NCBI RefSeq assembly: GCF_001028175.1
Contig: NZ_AEJF01000176.1
Coordinates: 1 to 64,000 of the forward strand
Length of the DNA stretch: 64,000 bases
Reading direction: 5' to 3'
Origin: Caballeronia mineralivorans PML1(12)
GTDB lineage: Bacteria > Pseudomonadota > Gammaproteobacteria > Burkholderiales > Burkholderiaceae
Made by a program: the position numbers and the translations under genes
Part shown: one piece after another, positions 18,441-26,940 of the stretch
Position numbering within the stretch: position 1 is the stretch's first letter
Layout: each line of letters opens with the position of its first letter
The notes under the pieces: model-generated
Seen by the model: only the letters and a program-made list of their open reading frames with translations
Databases searched by the model: none
Told to the model about the DNA's origin: nothing

Positions 18441-19526
18441 TTATTTTCCGGCGGAAGCCGTGGCAGCGACGGCGTCACGCTGCGACTGCGCGTCGTACGC
18501 TTCCACAATGCGTGCCACCAACGGATGCCGCACCACGTCCACGCTCGTGAATTTCGTCATCGCGATACCGCGTACATCGGCGAGTATGTGCTGCGCTTCA
18601 ATCAGCCCGCTCCGATGACCGCGCGGCAAATCGACCTGCGTGGTGTCACCGGTGACAACGGCTTTGGACCCGAAGCCGATTCGCGTCAGGAACATCTTCA
18701 TTTGCTCGGGCGTGGTGTTCTGCGCTTCGTCCAAAATGATGAACGCGTGATTCAACGTCCGGCCGCGCATGTAGGCGAGCGGCGCAATTTCGATCATCTG
18801 GCGCTCGAACATTTTCGCGGTTTTATCGAAGCCGAGGAGGTCGTAGAGTGCGTCGTACAGCGGGCGCAAATACGGATCCACCTTTTGCGCGAGATCGCCC
18901 GGCAGGAAACCCAGCCGCTCGCCCGCTTCCACCGCAGGACGTGTCAGCACAATGCGCTTCACCTGATCGCGTTCGAGCGCATCGACCGCGCACGCCACCG
19001 CCAGATAGGTCTTGCCCGTACCCGCCGGGCCGATGCCGAACGTCACATCGTGCGCGATGATCTGCTTCAGGTACTCGCGCTGCATCGGCGTGCGGCCGCG
19101 TAGATCGGCACGTCGCGTGTACAGCTTGGGACCAGGATCTTCCTCGTCGCCGAGGTCGATGGTCGCGCTGGGTTCATCGAAGGGATGATCGGGGTCTCCG
19201 CGAAAACGCGGATCGACGGGATCGGAGTTCAGATTGTTCGACGGTTTGTCGCGCCGTGCCGCATTGCGCGCTTCGACCAGGGCGAGCTGGATATCGTCCA
19301 CCGACAACGTGTCCTTCGCGCGGTTGTAGAAGTTCTCGAGCGCCGCCAGCGCAACTTTCGCGCCGCGCCCGCGGATCGTGATCTTGTGCCCACGCCGCGT
19401 CAGCGTCACGTCGAGCGCCTGCTCGATCTGCCGCAGGTTTTCGTCGAGCGGGCCACACAGGTTGGCGAGCCGCGCGTTGTCGTCGCGCGGTGCGGTGAAT
19501 TCCATATGCTGCTGAGCGGTCTTCAA
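18441..19526 (-). CDS. phoH: PhoH-like ATPase (YbeZ)
   Basis: YbeZ is a P-loop NTPase that works with YbeY in rRNA processing. The 361-residue protein has a KH-like N-terminal region. The PhoH ATPase domain carries Walker A GPAGTGKT (166-173), Walker B IILDEAQN and the motif VVTGDTTQVDLP. An Asp/Glu-rich linker with PVDPRFRGDPDHPFDE separates the two parts. It begins 32 bases after miaB, giving the conserved miaB-ybeZ-ybeY order. Confidence 0.95.
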   Translation of the reverse strand: MKTAQQHMEFTAPRDDNARLANLCGPLDENLRQIEQALDVTLTRRGHKITIRGRGAKVALAALENFYNRAKDTLSVDDIQLALVEARNAARRDKPSNNLNSDPVDPRFRGDPDHPFDEPSATIDLGDEEDPGPKLYTRRADLRGRTPMQREYLKQIIAHDVTFGIGPAGTGKTYLAVACAVDALERDQVKRIVLTRPAVEAGERLGFLPGDLAQKVDPYLRPLYDALYDLLGFDKTAKMFERQMIEIAPLAYMRGRTLNHAFIILDEAQNTTPEQMKMFLTRIGFGSKAVVTGDTTQVDLPRGHRSGLIEAQHILADVRGIAMTKFTSVDVVRHPLVARIVEAYDAQSQRDAVAATASAGK

Positions 19527-19558
19527 GGCGAGAGTCGGGTTCCTGTCGAAGCTGCGGT

Positions 19559-20920
19559 TTAGTGAGTCGTCGCGGGCGTCAAAACCAGTTCGCCGCGCAA
19601 CGAATGCGGATACGCCACGTTGATTTCCACATCGACCATCTGGCCGATCAGCCGCTTGTGCGACGAGATCGGCGCCGGAAAATTCACCACCCGATTATTC
19701 TCCGTGCGTCCGGCGAGTTCGCTCGGGTCCTTGCGCGACGGGCCTTCCACCAGAATGCGCTGCACCGACCCCAGCATGGAATTGCTGATCTTCGTCACAT
19801 TCGCCTCGATGGTGGCCTGCAAATGTTGCAGGCGCTTGAGCTTCACTTCGCGCGGGGTGTCGTCGTGGAGATTCGCCGCCGGCGTGCCGGGACGCGGGCT
19901 GTAGATGAACGAGAAACTGGTGTCGTAGCTCATTTCGTCGATGAGCTTCATCATCTTCTGGAAATCGTCCTCGGTCTCGCCGGGGAACCCGACGATCATG
20001 TCCGTCGACAGCGACAAATCCGGCCGGATTGCGCGCAACCTGCGAATCACCGATTTGTATTCGAGCACCGTATAACCGCGTTTCATCGCCATCAGAATGC
20101 GGTCGGAACCATGCTGCACGGGCAAGTGCAAGTGGCTCACGAGCTTGGGCACCTTCGCGTACGTGTCGATCAGGCGCTGCGTGAATTCCTTCGGATGCGA
20201 CGTGGTGTAGCGAATCCGCTCGATACCCGGAATCTCCGCCACGTATTCGATCAGCGTGGCGAAATCGGCGATGTCGGCGGAATGCTGCGTCACCGGTCCG
20301 CGATACGCATTCACGTTCTGCCCAAGCATGGTGACTTCGCGCACGCCTTGATCGGCGAGGCCGGCGATTTCGGTCAGCACGTCATCCAGCGGCCGCGATA
20401 CTTCTTCGCCGCGCGTGTAGGGCACGACGCAATAGCTGCAGTACTTGCTGCAGCCTTCCATGATGGAAACAAACGCGCTCGGGCCATCGACGCGCGCCGG
20501 CGGCAGATGATCGAACTTTTCGATTTCGGGGAACGAGATATCGACTTGCGAGCGCCCGCTGGAACGGCGCTTGGCGATCATGTCCGGCAGACGATGCAAA
20601 GTTTGCGGGCCGAACACCAAGTCCACGTACGGCGCACGAGAAACAATAGCCGCGCCTTCCTGACTCGCCACGCAACCGCCCACGCCAATAATCAGGTCCG
20701 GATTCGCTTCCTTCAATTCGCGCACGCGGCCGAGATCCGAGAAGACCTTTTCCTGCGCTTTTTCGCGCACCGAACACGTGTTGAAGAGAATGACGTCGGC
20801 GTCTTCTGGCGTGAACGTCTGGGTGAGGCCATTGGCTGCTCCGAGTACGTCGACCATTTTGTCGGAGTCGTACTCGTTCATCTGGCAGCCAAAGGTCTTT
20901 ACATACACTTTCTTGGTCAT
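19559..20920 (-). CDS. miaB: tRNA-2-methylthio-N6-dimethylallyladenosine synthase
   Basis: MiaB is a radical-SAM methylthiotransferase modifying A37 of tRNAs that read codons starting with U. The 453-residue protein has all three domains. The N-terminal MTTase domain supplies cluster cysteines C12, C49 and C83. The radical-SAM domain has CSKYCSYC (C157, C161, C164). A C-terminal TRAM domain contains VDVEINVAYPHSLRGEL. It heads the miaB-phoH-ybeY-chaC-like-corC-lnt series. Confidence 0.97.
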   Translation of the reverse strand: MTKKVYVKTFGCQMNEYDSDKMVDVLGAANGLTQTFTPEDADVILFNTCSVREKAQEKVFSDLGRVRELKEANPDLIIGVGGCVASQEGAAIVSRAPYVDLVFGPQTLHRLPDMIAKRRSSGRSQVDISFPEIEKFDHLPPARVDGPSAFVSIMEGCSKYCSYCVVPYTRGEEVSRPLDDVLTEIAGLADQGVREVTMLGQNVNAYRGPVTQHSADIADFATLIEYVAEIPGIERIRYTTSHPKEFTQRLIDTYAKVPKLVSHLHLPVQHGSDRILMAMKRGYTVLEYKSVIRRLRAIRPDLSLSTDMIVGFPGETEDDFQKMMKLIDEMSYDTSFSFIYSPRPGTPAANLHDDTPREVKLKRLQHLQATIEANVTKISNSMLGSVQRILVEGPSRKDPSELAGRTENNRVVNFPAPISSHKRLIGQMVDVEINVAYPHSLRGELVLTPATTH

Positions 20921-21046
20921 GAATTTCGCCGGTCGCAGTGATTAGTCTGGGGGCGCGGTTTTTGATGCGTTGAAGGGATTTTTGTGGGCTTTCAGGCGAT
21001 TTCCTGCTTGAAACTCGTCAGGAATCGCACGCCGCGTAACTGACTA

Positions 21047-22018
21047 TTATAGCGTCCGCTCGAGTTCGTGACCCGCCTGCCCGGGCGGATAGGCAAGGTC
21101 GCCGAGCAATTCCGCGGTCGCGCGGGCGAAGCGTTCGATCAGGAAATCCAGCAGCACCCGCACACGCGGCGCCATATACCGGTTGCAGTGGTACACGGCG
21201 TGGACCGCTGCCTCGTTCGAACACCAGTCTGCCAGCAAAATTTTTAGCGCGCCGGAGCGGACATCGGCGGCTATATCCCAGATCGATTTGTGTGCAATGC
21301 CCTGGCCCGCCAGCGCCCACGCGCGGGACAGCGCGCCGTCGTTGGTTTCCCAGGCGTCGTCAAGCGGCACGGTGTGGGTGAAACGCTCGCCGCCGCGCAC
21401 GAACTGGAACTCGTTGAACGTGGCCGTCGATGTCACGAGCACCGTGAACGTGTGCGTGGCGAGATCGGCGGGCGTTTTCGGTTCGCCGTGCCGAGCCAGA
21501 TATTGCGGCGATGCACACAGCACACGCCGGTTCGGCGCCAGCCGCCGCGCGATGAGATTGCCCTCAGACGGCCGATTGAAGCGGATCGCCAGATCGATAT
21601 CGTCTAGCAGCAGATTCGACACCGAATCCGACAGCGTCAGCGAAAAACTCACATCGGGATGCAGGCGGCTGAATTCATCGAGCCAATGGCACAGCAGGTT
21701 GCGGCCGAAATCCGATGTGGCCGAGATCCGCACCTTGCCGCGCACGAGGTTCTGGCCGGCGTGCAGCGCGGCTTCGCCGTCGTCGATGGCTTGTAGCGCA
21801 ATCCGGCAGTGCTGCAGATAGAGCCGGCCTTCGTCGGTGAGCCTGAGTTGGCGCGTGGTGCGCTCGAACAGACGCGCGGTGAGGGATTTCTCCAGCTTGA
21901 GCAGCCGCGCGCTTGCCGCCGCCGGCGACAAGCCGAGCTTGCGCCCGGCCGCGGACAAACTGCCGAGCGCCGCCGTTTCTACGAACAGGCGCATGTCGCC
22001 GAGTCGATCCATCGTCAT
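21047..22018 (-). CDS. LysR family transcriptional regulator
   Basis: The 323-residue protein has an N-terminal winged helix-turn-helix (about residues 5-62: MRLFVETAALGSLSAAGRK, SPAAASARLLKLEKSL). A periplasmic-binding-like effector domain follows. In-frame starts at 22018 and 22012 are both possible. It is divergent from a VOC protein and an MFS exporter 140 bases away, so by LysR custom it may control those genes. The effector is unknown. Confidence 0.9.
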   Translation of the reverse strand: MTMDRLGDMRLFVETAALGSLSAAGRKLGLSPAAASARLLKLEKSLTARLFERTTRQLRLTDEGRLYLQHCRIALQAIDDGEAALHAGQNLVRGKVRISATSDFGRNLLCHWLDEFSRLHPDVSFSLTLSDSVSNLLLDDIDLAIRFNRPSEGNLIARRLAPNRRVLCASPQYLARHGEPKTPADLATHTFTVLVTSTATFNEFQFVRGGERFTHTVPLDDAWETNDGALSRAWALAGQGIAHKSIWDIAADVRSGALKILLADWCSNEAAVHAVYHCNRYMAPRVRVLLDFLIERFARATAELLGDLAYPPGQAGHELERTL

Positions 22019-22155
22019 TCTCAATTTGCTTTTGACAATGCTTCAAATGCTACGCCAATTATCAAAATGGCTCTCGGCGCGCAGAATTTGGTGCATTGCA
22101 GCGTATTAGCGGTCATGTAGTCCAGTTACGGGCGGTCCATGACGCGCCAACCCCG

Positions 22156-22560
22156 ATGAAACTTGATCACGTCACGATCGTCACTCCGGATTGCGAGCCG
22201 ATCCGCCATTTTCTCGTCGATATAGCCGGCATGACGGTCGGCCCGCGCCCGCCGTTCGGTATAGGCGGCCACTGGCTTTATCTCGAAGGCGCGCCCGCCG
22301 TGCATCTGATCGAAAGCGGTTCGGTGCTCGCCTCGCCGCCTGGTGGCCGGGCGGCCACGCGCATCGATCATCTCGCCTTGCGTGTAAGCGGCGCGGTCGA
22401 ATGGCGGGCGTTGCTCGCGCGTTTGCGCGAACACGCGATTCCGTTTTCCGAAGCCGAAGTTCCGCTCGCCCGGGAGCAGCAATTGTTCGTGCAGCTCGCG
22501 CCGGGCGTGGTCGTCGAATTCGTGACGGCGCTTTCCACGCTTTCCGCATTCTCAAACTAA
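22156..22560 (+). CDS. VOC/glyoxalase superfamily protein
   Basis: This 134-residue single-domain protein starts MKLDHVTIVTPDCEPIRHFL, with later IDHLALRV and VEFVTAL. These are the beta-alpha-beta-beta-beta modules of the vicinal oxygen chelate fold, including probable metal residues H5, H75 or nearby, and E124 or nearby. The exact reaction cannot be assigned. The frame extends upstream to 22096, but the ATG at 22156 matches family starts. It ends 10 bases before the MFS gene and is probably co-transcribed with it. Confidence 0.85.
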   Translation: MKLDHVTIVTPDCEPIRHFLVDIAGMTVGPRPPFGIGGHWLYLEGAPAVHLIESGSVLASPPGGRAATRIDHLALRVSGAVEWRALLARLREHAIPFSEAEVPLAREQQLFVQLAPGVVVEFVTALSTLSAFSN

Positions 22561-22570
22561 GGGGATTTCC

Positions 22571-23749
22571 ATGCCTATTCCACTTCTGGCGCTCGCCATC
22601 AGCGCATTTGCCATCGGCACGACCGAGTTCGTGATCATGGGGCTGCTGCCTGACGTGGCTCGCGATCTGGCTGTATCGATTCCATCGGCGGGTTTTCTCG
22701 TCACCGGCTACGCGCTCGGCGTGGCCGTGGGCGCGCCGCTGCTCGCCGTGCTGACGGCAAAGATGCCGCGCAAGCTCGCGCTGCAATTGCTGATGGGCGT
22801 GTTTATCGTTGGCAATGTGCTTTGCGCCGTTGCACCCGGCTATTCGATGCTGATGATCGCGCGCGTGGTGACCTCGTTCGCGCACGGCTCGTTTTTTGGC
22901 ATCGGCGCGGTGGTCGCGGCGTCGCTGGTTCCCGCTGAAAAGCGGGCGAGCGCAATTGCGCTGATGTTCACCGGGCTCACGCTCGCAAACGTGCTGGGCG
23001 TGCCGTTCGGGACGTTTATTGGGCAGGAATTCGGCTGGCGCGCGACTTTCTGGATCGTGGCCGTGCTGGGCGTGGTGTCACTGGTCGGCGTGGCCGCGCT
23101 CGTGCCGAACAAGCACGATTCGGGACCGTCGAACTTCGGCCACGAATTGCGCGTGCTGAGGGACCGCCAAGTCTGGCTCGCCTTGGCGATGACCGTGCTC
23201 GGCTTCGGCGGCGTGTTTGTCGTGTTCACCTACATTGCGCCGATTCTCGAACAGGTCAGCGGGTTTTCGCCGCACGGCGTCACGCTGGTGCTCGTGCTGT
23301 TCGGCGTCGGTCTGACGATTGGCAACACGATCGGCGGCAAGCTGGCGGATCGCGCGCTGATGCCTTCGCTGATGGGAATCCTGGTCGCGCTCGCCATCAT
23401 CATGGCGGTGTTCACGAAGACCAGCCGCAACCAGGTGCTGGCGGCCGTCACGATCTTTATCTGGGGTATCGCCGCGTTCGCGACCGTGCCGCCGCTGCAG
23501 ACACGCGTGGTCGAGAAGGCGAAACACGCGCCGAATCTGGCGTCGACGCTGAACATCGGTGCGTTCAACCTGGGCAATGCTGGCGGCGCGTGGCTTGGCG
23601 GCGTGGTGTTGCAGCAAGGGCATCCGCTGGATTCGTTGCCGTGGGTCGCGGCTGTGGTGGCCGTGGTCGCGCTTGGGGTCACGTGGTACGCGGCTCGGCT
23701 CGATCGCGGCGGGGCAGGGGCGGGTGCGCGGGCGGCGGATGCGATTTGA
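22571..23749 (+). CDS. MFS transporter, DHA1 (AraJ/YdhP-like) type
   Basis: The 392-residue protein has 12 predicted membrane segments. It opens with the motif AISAFAIGTTEFVIMGLLPD typical of AraJ/YdhP-like DHA1 drug/sugar efflux proteins. A good ribosome-binding site (AAGGGG) precedes the ATG. It is co-directional with the VOC gene and divergent from the LysR gene, an arrangement typical of a regulated efflux or detoxification unit. The substrate is unknown. Confidence 0.9.
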   Translation: MPIPLLALAISAFAIGTTEFVIMGLLPDVARDLAVSIPSAGFLVTGYALGVAVGAPLLAVLTAKMPRKLALQLLMGVFIVGNVLCAVAPGYSMLMIARVVTSFAHGSFFGIGAVVAASLVPAEKRASAIALMFTGLTLANVLGVPFGTFIGQEFGWRATFWIVAVLGVVSLVGVAALVPNKHDSGPSNFGHELRVLRDRQVWLALAMTVLGFGGVFVVFTYIAPILEQVSGFSPHGVTLVLVLFGVGLTIGNTIGGKLADRALMPSLMGILVALAIIMAVFTKTSRNQVLAAVTIFIWGIAAFATVPPLQTRVVEKAKHAPNLASTLNIGAFNLGNAGGAWLGGVVLQQGHPLDSLPWVAAVVAVVALGVTWYAARLDRGGAGAGARAADAI

Positions 23750-23760
23750 TTGGCTTCAAT

Positions 23761-23780
23761 TCGATTCGATTCGGTTCGAT
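23761..23780 (+). repeat. Short pentanucleotide tandem repeat
   Basis: Four tandem copies of TCGAT, one of them degenerate (TCGGT), lie directly after the MFS stop codon. The tract is too short to claim a function; it is non-coding. Confidence 0.5.
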
Positions 23781-23906
23781 CTCGTGATGCACGCGGCCGC
23801 ACAGCAGTATCCGCCGGTTGTTGACCCGGCGACCTCAACCGACTAGCGTGTCGTGCGAGCCGCGTCCGCGGCTTATCGCTTCATCACGCTTTTCGACCGA
23901 GGTTTT

Positions 23907-24761
23907 ATGGAAGACATCACGCTGAGCCAATGCCTGAAGGGCGCATGGCGCGACGCCGCCTCCGCCCTGCGACACATGCCAGTACTCTTTCTGCTGGTAT
24001 TCGTGGCCGTGCTCGCGACGGGAATCGCCGGGTACGAAGTGCAGCTTTCGGCGCCGGCATCGGATGCTTTCCTGTCTTCTTCGATGACCGCGGGCGGCGC
24101 CACTCAAGCCGCCGCGCTCGGCTATTCGGCCACGTCGCTCGGCATCTCGTTTGTGCAGTGCCTGGTGCTCGCGGCATTGGCCGTTCAGGTGATCCGCTTT
24201 GCGATGACCCTGAACCTCGAGCCCGGCGCGGACTCTTCCACGCCATCTACGCGCCTCTGGGACGCCGGTTTTCGGCGCTATTTCCTGCTCTGCATCGTGC
24301 TGGTTGCGGCCTACGTGGCCGCGACGATCGCGGTGGTGATCGCCTGGAACGGGCTGCGGCTGGCGGGATTATCCAGCGGCACTTCGATGGCCGCCGCCGC
24401 CACGCTCGCGGTGCTGGCCGTGTGCGGCGTGAGTTACGTGTCGGCGCGGCTCTCCTTGCTGTTTCCGCACACCGCCGCGGGCGGCCGGCTGCAATGGCGC
24501 GCCGCGTGGGAGGCTACGCGCGGGCACTTCTGGGTCATCTCGACGACCGCCCTGGTCGCGATCTTGCCGATCGTGGCGATTGCGACGGTGTTGTCGATCA
24601 TCGCGGAAATGCTGGTGGCGGCAAGCTCGATCGGTAGCCTGACCGTGGGTTTGCTGGTGGTTCAGAGCGTGGCCACGCTGCTTTATACGGCTACGGCGGC
24701 GACGTGTTCGGTTTGGCTTTACAGGAAATTCGGGGCGGATTTGAAGGCGGAGCGGGAGTGA
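23907..24761 (+). CDS. Polytopic membrane protein of unknown function
   Basis: From the ATG at 23907 (MEDITLSQCLKGAW) the product is 284 residues with about five or six hydrophobic segments, the first at residues 25-45. Amphipathic stretches such as WRAAWEATRGHFWVIS lie between them. This layout resembles uncharacterised glycerophosphodiester-type or DUF-like membrane proteins, but no family can be named. The frame is open to 23853, with no ribosome-binding site there. It is followed by a terminator. Confidence 0.75.
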   Translation: MEDITLSQCLKGAWRDAASALRHMPVLFLLVFVAVLATGIAGYEVQLSAPASDAFLSSSMTAGGATQAAALGYSATSLGISFVQCLVLAALAVQVIRFAMTLNLEPGADSSTPSTRLWDAGFRRYFLLCIVLVAAYVAATIAVVIAWNGLRLAGLSSGTSMAAAATLAVLAVCGVSYVSARLSLLFPHTAAGGRLQWRAAWEATRGHFWVISTTALVAILPIVAIATVLSIIAEMLVAASSIGSLTVGLLVVQSVATLLYTATAATCSVWLYRKFGADLKAERE

Positions 24762-24796
24762 GTTTTCCTTTTCAGCCTTCCCACGATACCCAAATG

Positions 24797-24830
24797 AAAA
24801 ACGCGGCCCTTCACTTCAGGCCGCGTTTTT
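24797..24830. terminator. Bidirectional terminator between membrane protein gene and ribB
   Basis: A 12-bp inverted repeat (AAAAACGCGGCC / GGCCGCGTTTTT) has A/T tracts on both sides. It can therefore end transcription from both the plus-strand membrane protein gene and the minus-strand ribB. Confidence 0.85.
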
Positions 24831-24869
24831 CATTGCTTTGAGTACTCCGTTGAACGGAGCCTTTCGCCC

Positions 24870-25595
24870 TTAAACCGTTTCTTCCGCCAGTTCTCGCGCG
24901 GCGGCGAGCGCCATCCGGAAATCGGCCAGTTCGGCGATGGTCAGCACCGGAATGTTGCGCTCCTTCACGAACGCATCGATCTGCGCACCGCGCGCCATCG
25001 TCCCGTCCGGATTCATGAGTTCGCACAGCACGCCGGCCGGCCTCAAACCGGCGAGGATCGTGAGATCGACCGTACCTTCCGTATGGCCGCGCCGGGTCAG
25101 CACGCCGCCCGGTTGCGCACGCAACGGGAACACATGGCCGGGACTGACGATGTCGCCGGCTTTGGCGTTATCGGCAATCGCGGCGCGGATCGTGGTCAGC
25201 CGGTCCGCCGCCGATACGCCCGTCGTCACGCCTTCGCGTGCTTCTATCGATACCGTGAACGCCGTGCCGTATTTGCTGCCGTTGTCGGCGACCATCGGCG
25301 GCAAGTGCAGGGCGCGAACGGTTTCGTCCGGCAGGCACAGGCACACGATGCCGCTGCACTCGCGGATCATCAGCGCCATGCCTTCGACGTCGAGTTTTTC
25401 CGCCGCATAAATCAGGTCGGCTTCGTTCTCGCGATCGTCGTCGTCGAGCAAGGCGACCGCGCGGCCTTCGCGCAACGCTTGCAGGGCAGCGGCTATTCGG
25501 GGAGGGATGGCGACGGAAGAATCGCCTGCACGAAGTTGCGCAAGATCGGCAAACGCGGTGGCTGGGGAGGTAAGGCTGGAAACTGAGTCGGACAT
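24870..25595 (-). CDS. ribB: 3,4-dihydroxy-2-butanone 4-phosphate synthase
   Basis: RibB converts ribulose 5-phosphate to the four-carbon precursor of riboflavin. The 241-residue protein has the acidic active-site loop LLDDDDRENEADL (about 49-61), the SGIVC segment and the RRGHTEG substrate motif. It is a stand-alone RibB: there is no GTP cyclohydrolase II domain. An FMN riboswitch lies in its leader, implying feedback by FMN. The N-terminal 30 residues are low-complexity. Confidence 0.95.
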   Translation of the reverse strand: MSDSVSSLTSPATAFADLAQLRAGDSSVAIPPRIAAALQALREGRAVALLDDDDRENEADLIYAAEKLDVEGMALMIRECSGIVCLCLPDETVRALHLPPMVADNGSKYGTAFTVSIEAREGVTTGVSAADRLTTIRAAIADNAKAGDIVSPGHVFPLRAQPGGVLTRRGHTEGTVDLTILAGLRPAGVLCELMNPDGTMARGAQIDAFVKERNIPVLTIAELADFRMALAAARELAEETV

Positions 25596-25758
25596 GGGTG
25601 AAACGCTCTCGCAAAAGAAATGGGGCGAAAAACGTTTCAGGGCATTGCAAACAGACAGAACGACACGCGCTCAGCGCCGTCTACTCGACAGCGCCCGTTC
25701 GACGCGGACGCACAAACGCCGCGGCAAACACGCGAAACGGACATGACCGTCTGCACAT

Positions 25759-25930
25759 CTTCTTCCATCCGGACTATGACCGTCGGCTCTGGCATCTCAC
25801 CAGATCTGCTGACCCCGTGGCGTGGCTACGCACTTGCAAAAACGAGCCATTTTCACGGGCGCTCGCGGGCTCGCGGACGGCTTTCGCCGAAACGCATACC
25901 GCCGGTGGGGAATTGCACCCCGCCCTGAAG
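25759..25930 (-). promoter_or_regulatory. FMN riboswitch (RFN element) upstream of ribB
   Basis: Read on the minus strand, the segment shows the conserved RFN blocks in order: CTTCAGGGCGGGGTGCAAT, CCCACCGGCGGTA, AGCCCGCGAGCG, GGTGAGATGCCAGAGCCGAC and GGTCATAGTCCGGATGGAAGA. It ends about 160 bases before the ribB start. FMN binding would lower ribB expression. The expression platform was not resolved by eye. Confidence 0.96.
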
Positions 25931-26038
25931 ACGTACTGACTTGTCGCTAAACACTTAAAAATCGCGACTGGATTTCAGGATACAACAGACACGCCGATGT
26001 TGCAGAACCGCACCCCTCTAGCTTGGTGGCAACGGGGT

Positions 26039-26773
26039 CTAGCTGGCATCGTCGATACGACGTGAATCGGCGGGAACGTGCCAGCGCGGCGGCGTTTCCG
26101 CATTCACCGTTACCTGGTACGCACGCGCCTCCGTGTTGCCGGGATTGCGCAGGGCGTGGGGCTGATCGGCGTCGAACACGATGGCGTCGCCCGTGGCCAG
26201 CAATTGCGTCCGGTCATGCACGCGGATTTCCAGCGTGCCGTCGCTTACGACCAGATTGATGCTTGTGCCGGGTGGGTGCGCACTGCCCGATTCGGTATGC
26301 AGCGGCGCGATCCGGAGTTCGTGGAATTCCGCCGATGCCGGCGCGTTCAGCGGAAACAGCGGCCGGGCCGAGAAGCGTCCATTCGACGTCACGAGGCGCG
26401 TAGCCTGTTCAGCCGGCAAGTATTCGATGCCATTGGTCGCGTGGCGTCGAAGAAACGCCGCCACCGATACCTTCAGCGCGCTCGCGATCTTGTGGAGAAC
26501 CTTGATGGACGGCACGCTGCGCCCGGATTCAATCTGCGCCAGCATCGCCCGCGATACGCCGGACGCACGGGCGAGGGCATCGAGCGAGAGTTGCCGTTCA
26601 GCGCGCAGCCGCGCCAGATTCACACCGACGAGATGTTCGAGCGCGTCGTTCGCTTCCTGCACGTCGGTTTGATGAGCCGACGCCGCCTGTGTTGCCTCGG
26701 CGAGTTCGGCCGGCGCGTGCGCATCGAACGACTCGCGCACGAGTTCCAGCGATGAATAAGCCGGTGCAACCAT
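26039..26773 (-). CDS. XRE-family regulator with C-terminal cupin domain
   Basis: The 244-residue protein has a helix-turn-helix at about residues 48-103 (LARLRAERQLSLDALARASG, LAQIESGRSVPSIKVLHKIA). The cupin sensor domain (about 150-235) contains HPPGTSINLVVSDGTLEIRV and DAIVFDADQPHALRNPG. Such proteins often control amine, amino-acid or sugar metabolism. A strong GGAGG lies seven bases before the ATG. The flanking genes do not point to a clear target. Confidence 0.9.
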   Translation of the reverse strand: MVAPAYSSLELVRESFDAHAPAELAEATQAASAHQTDVQEANDALEHLVGVNLARLRAERQLSLDALARASGVSRAMLAQIESGRSVPSIKVLHKIASALKVSVAAFLRRHATNGIEYLPAEQATRLVTSNGRFSARPLFPLNAPASAEFHELRIAPLHTESGSAHPPGTSINLVVSDGTLEIRVHDRTQLLATGDAIVFDADQPHALRNPGNTEARAYQVTVNAETPPRWHVPADSRRIDDAS

Positions 26774-26940
26774 GATGAGCCTCCAATCGGATGGACCCGC
26801 GAAACGGCGCGGAAATGAGTGAAGGCAAGACTAGCATCGGCTTAACCCGCGTCAAACGAAGATATCGTCACACCGTTATCAGGTGCAGCAGGGTAGGCAT
26901 TCGTGGAAATGTTTGAGGCGTTTCAGCGTTCAACGCCGCG

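Noticed and set aside
19562..20941. 459-residue plus-strand frame opposite miaB
   Set aside because: It is Arg/His-rich shadow sequence; all MiaB motifs are on the minus strand.
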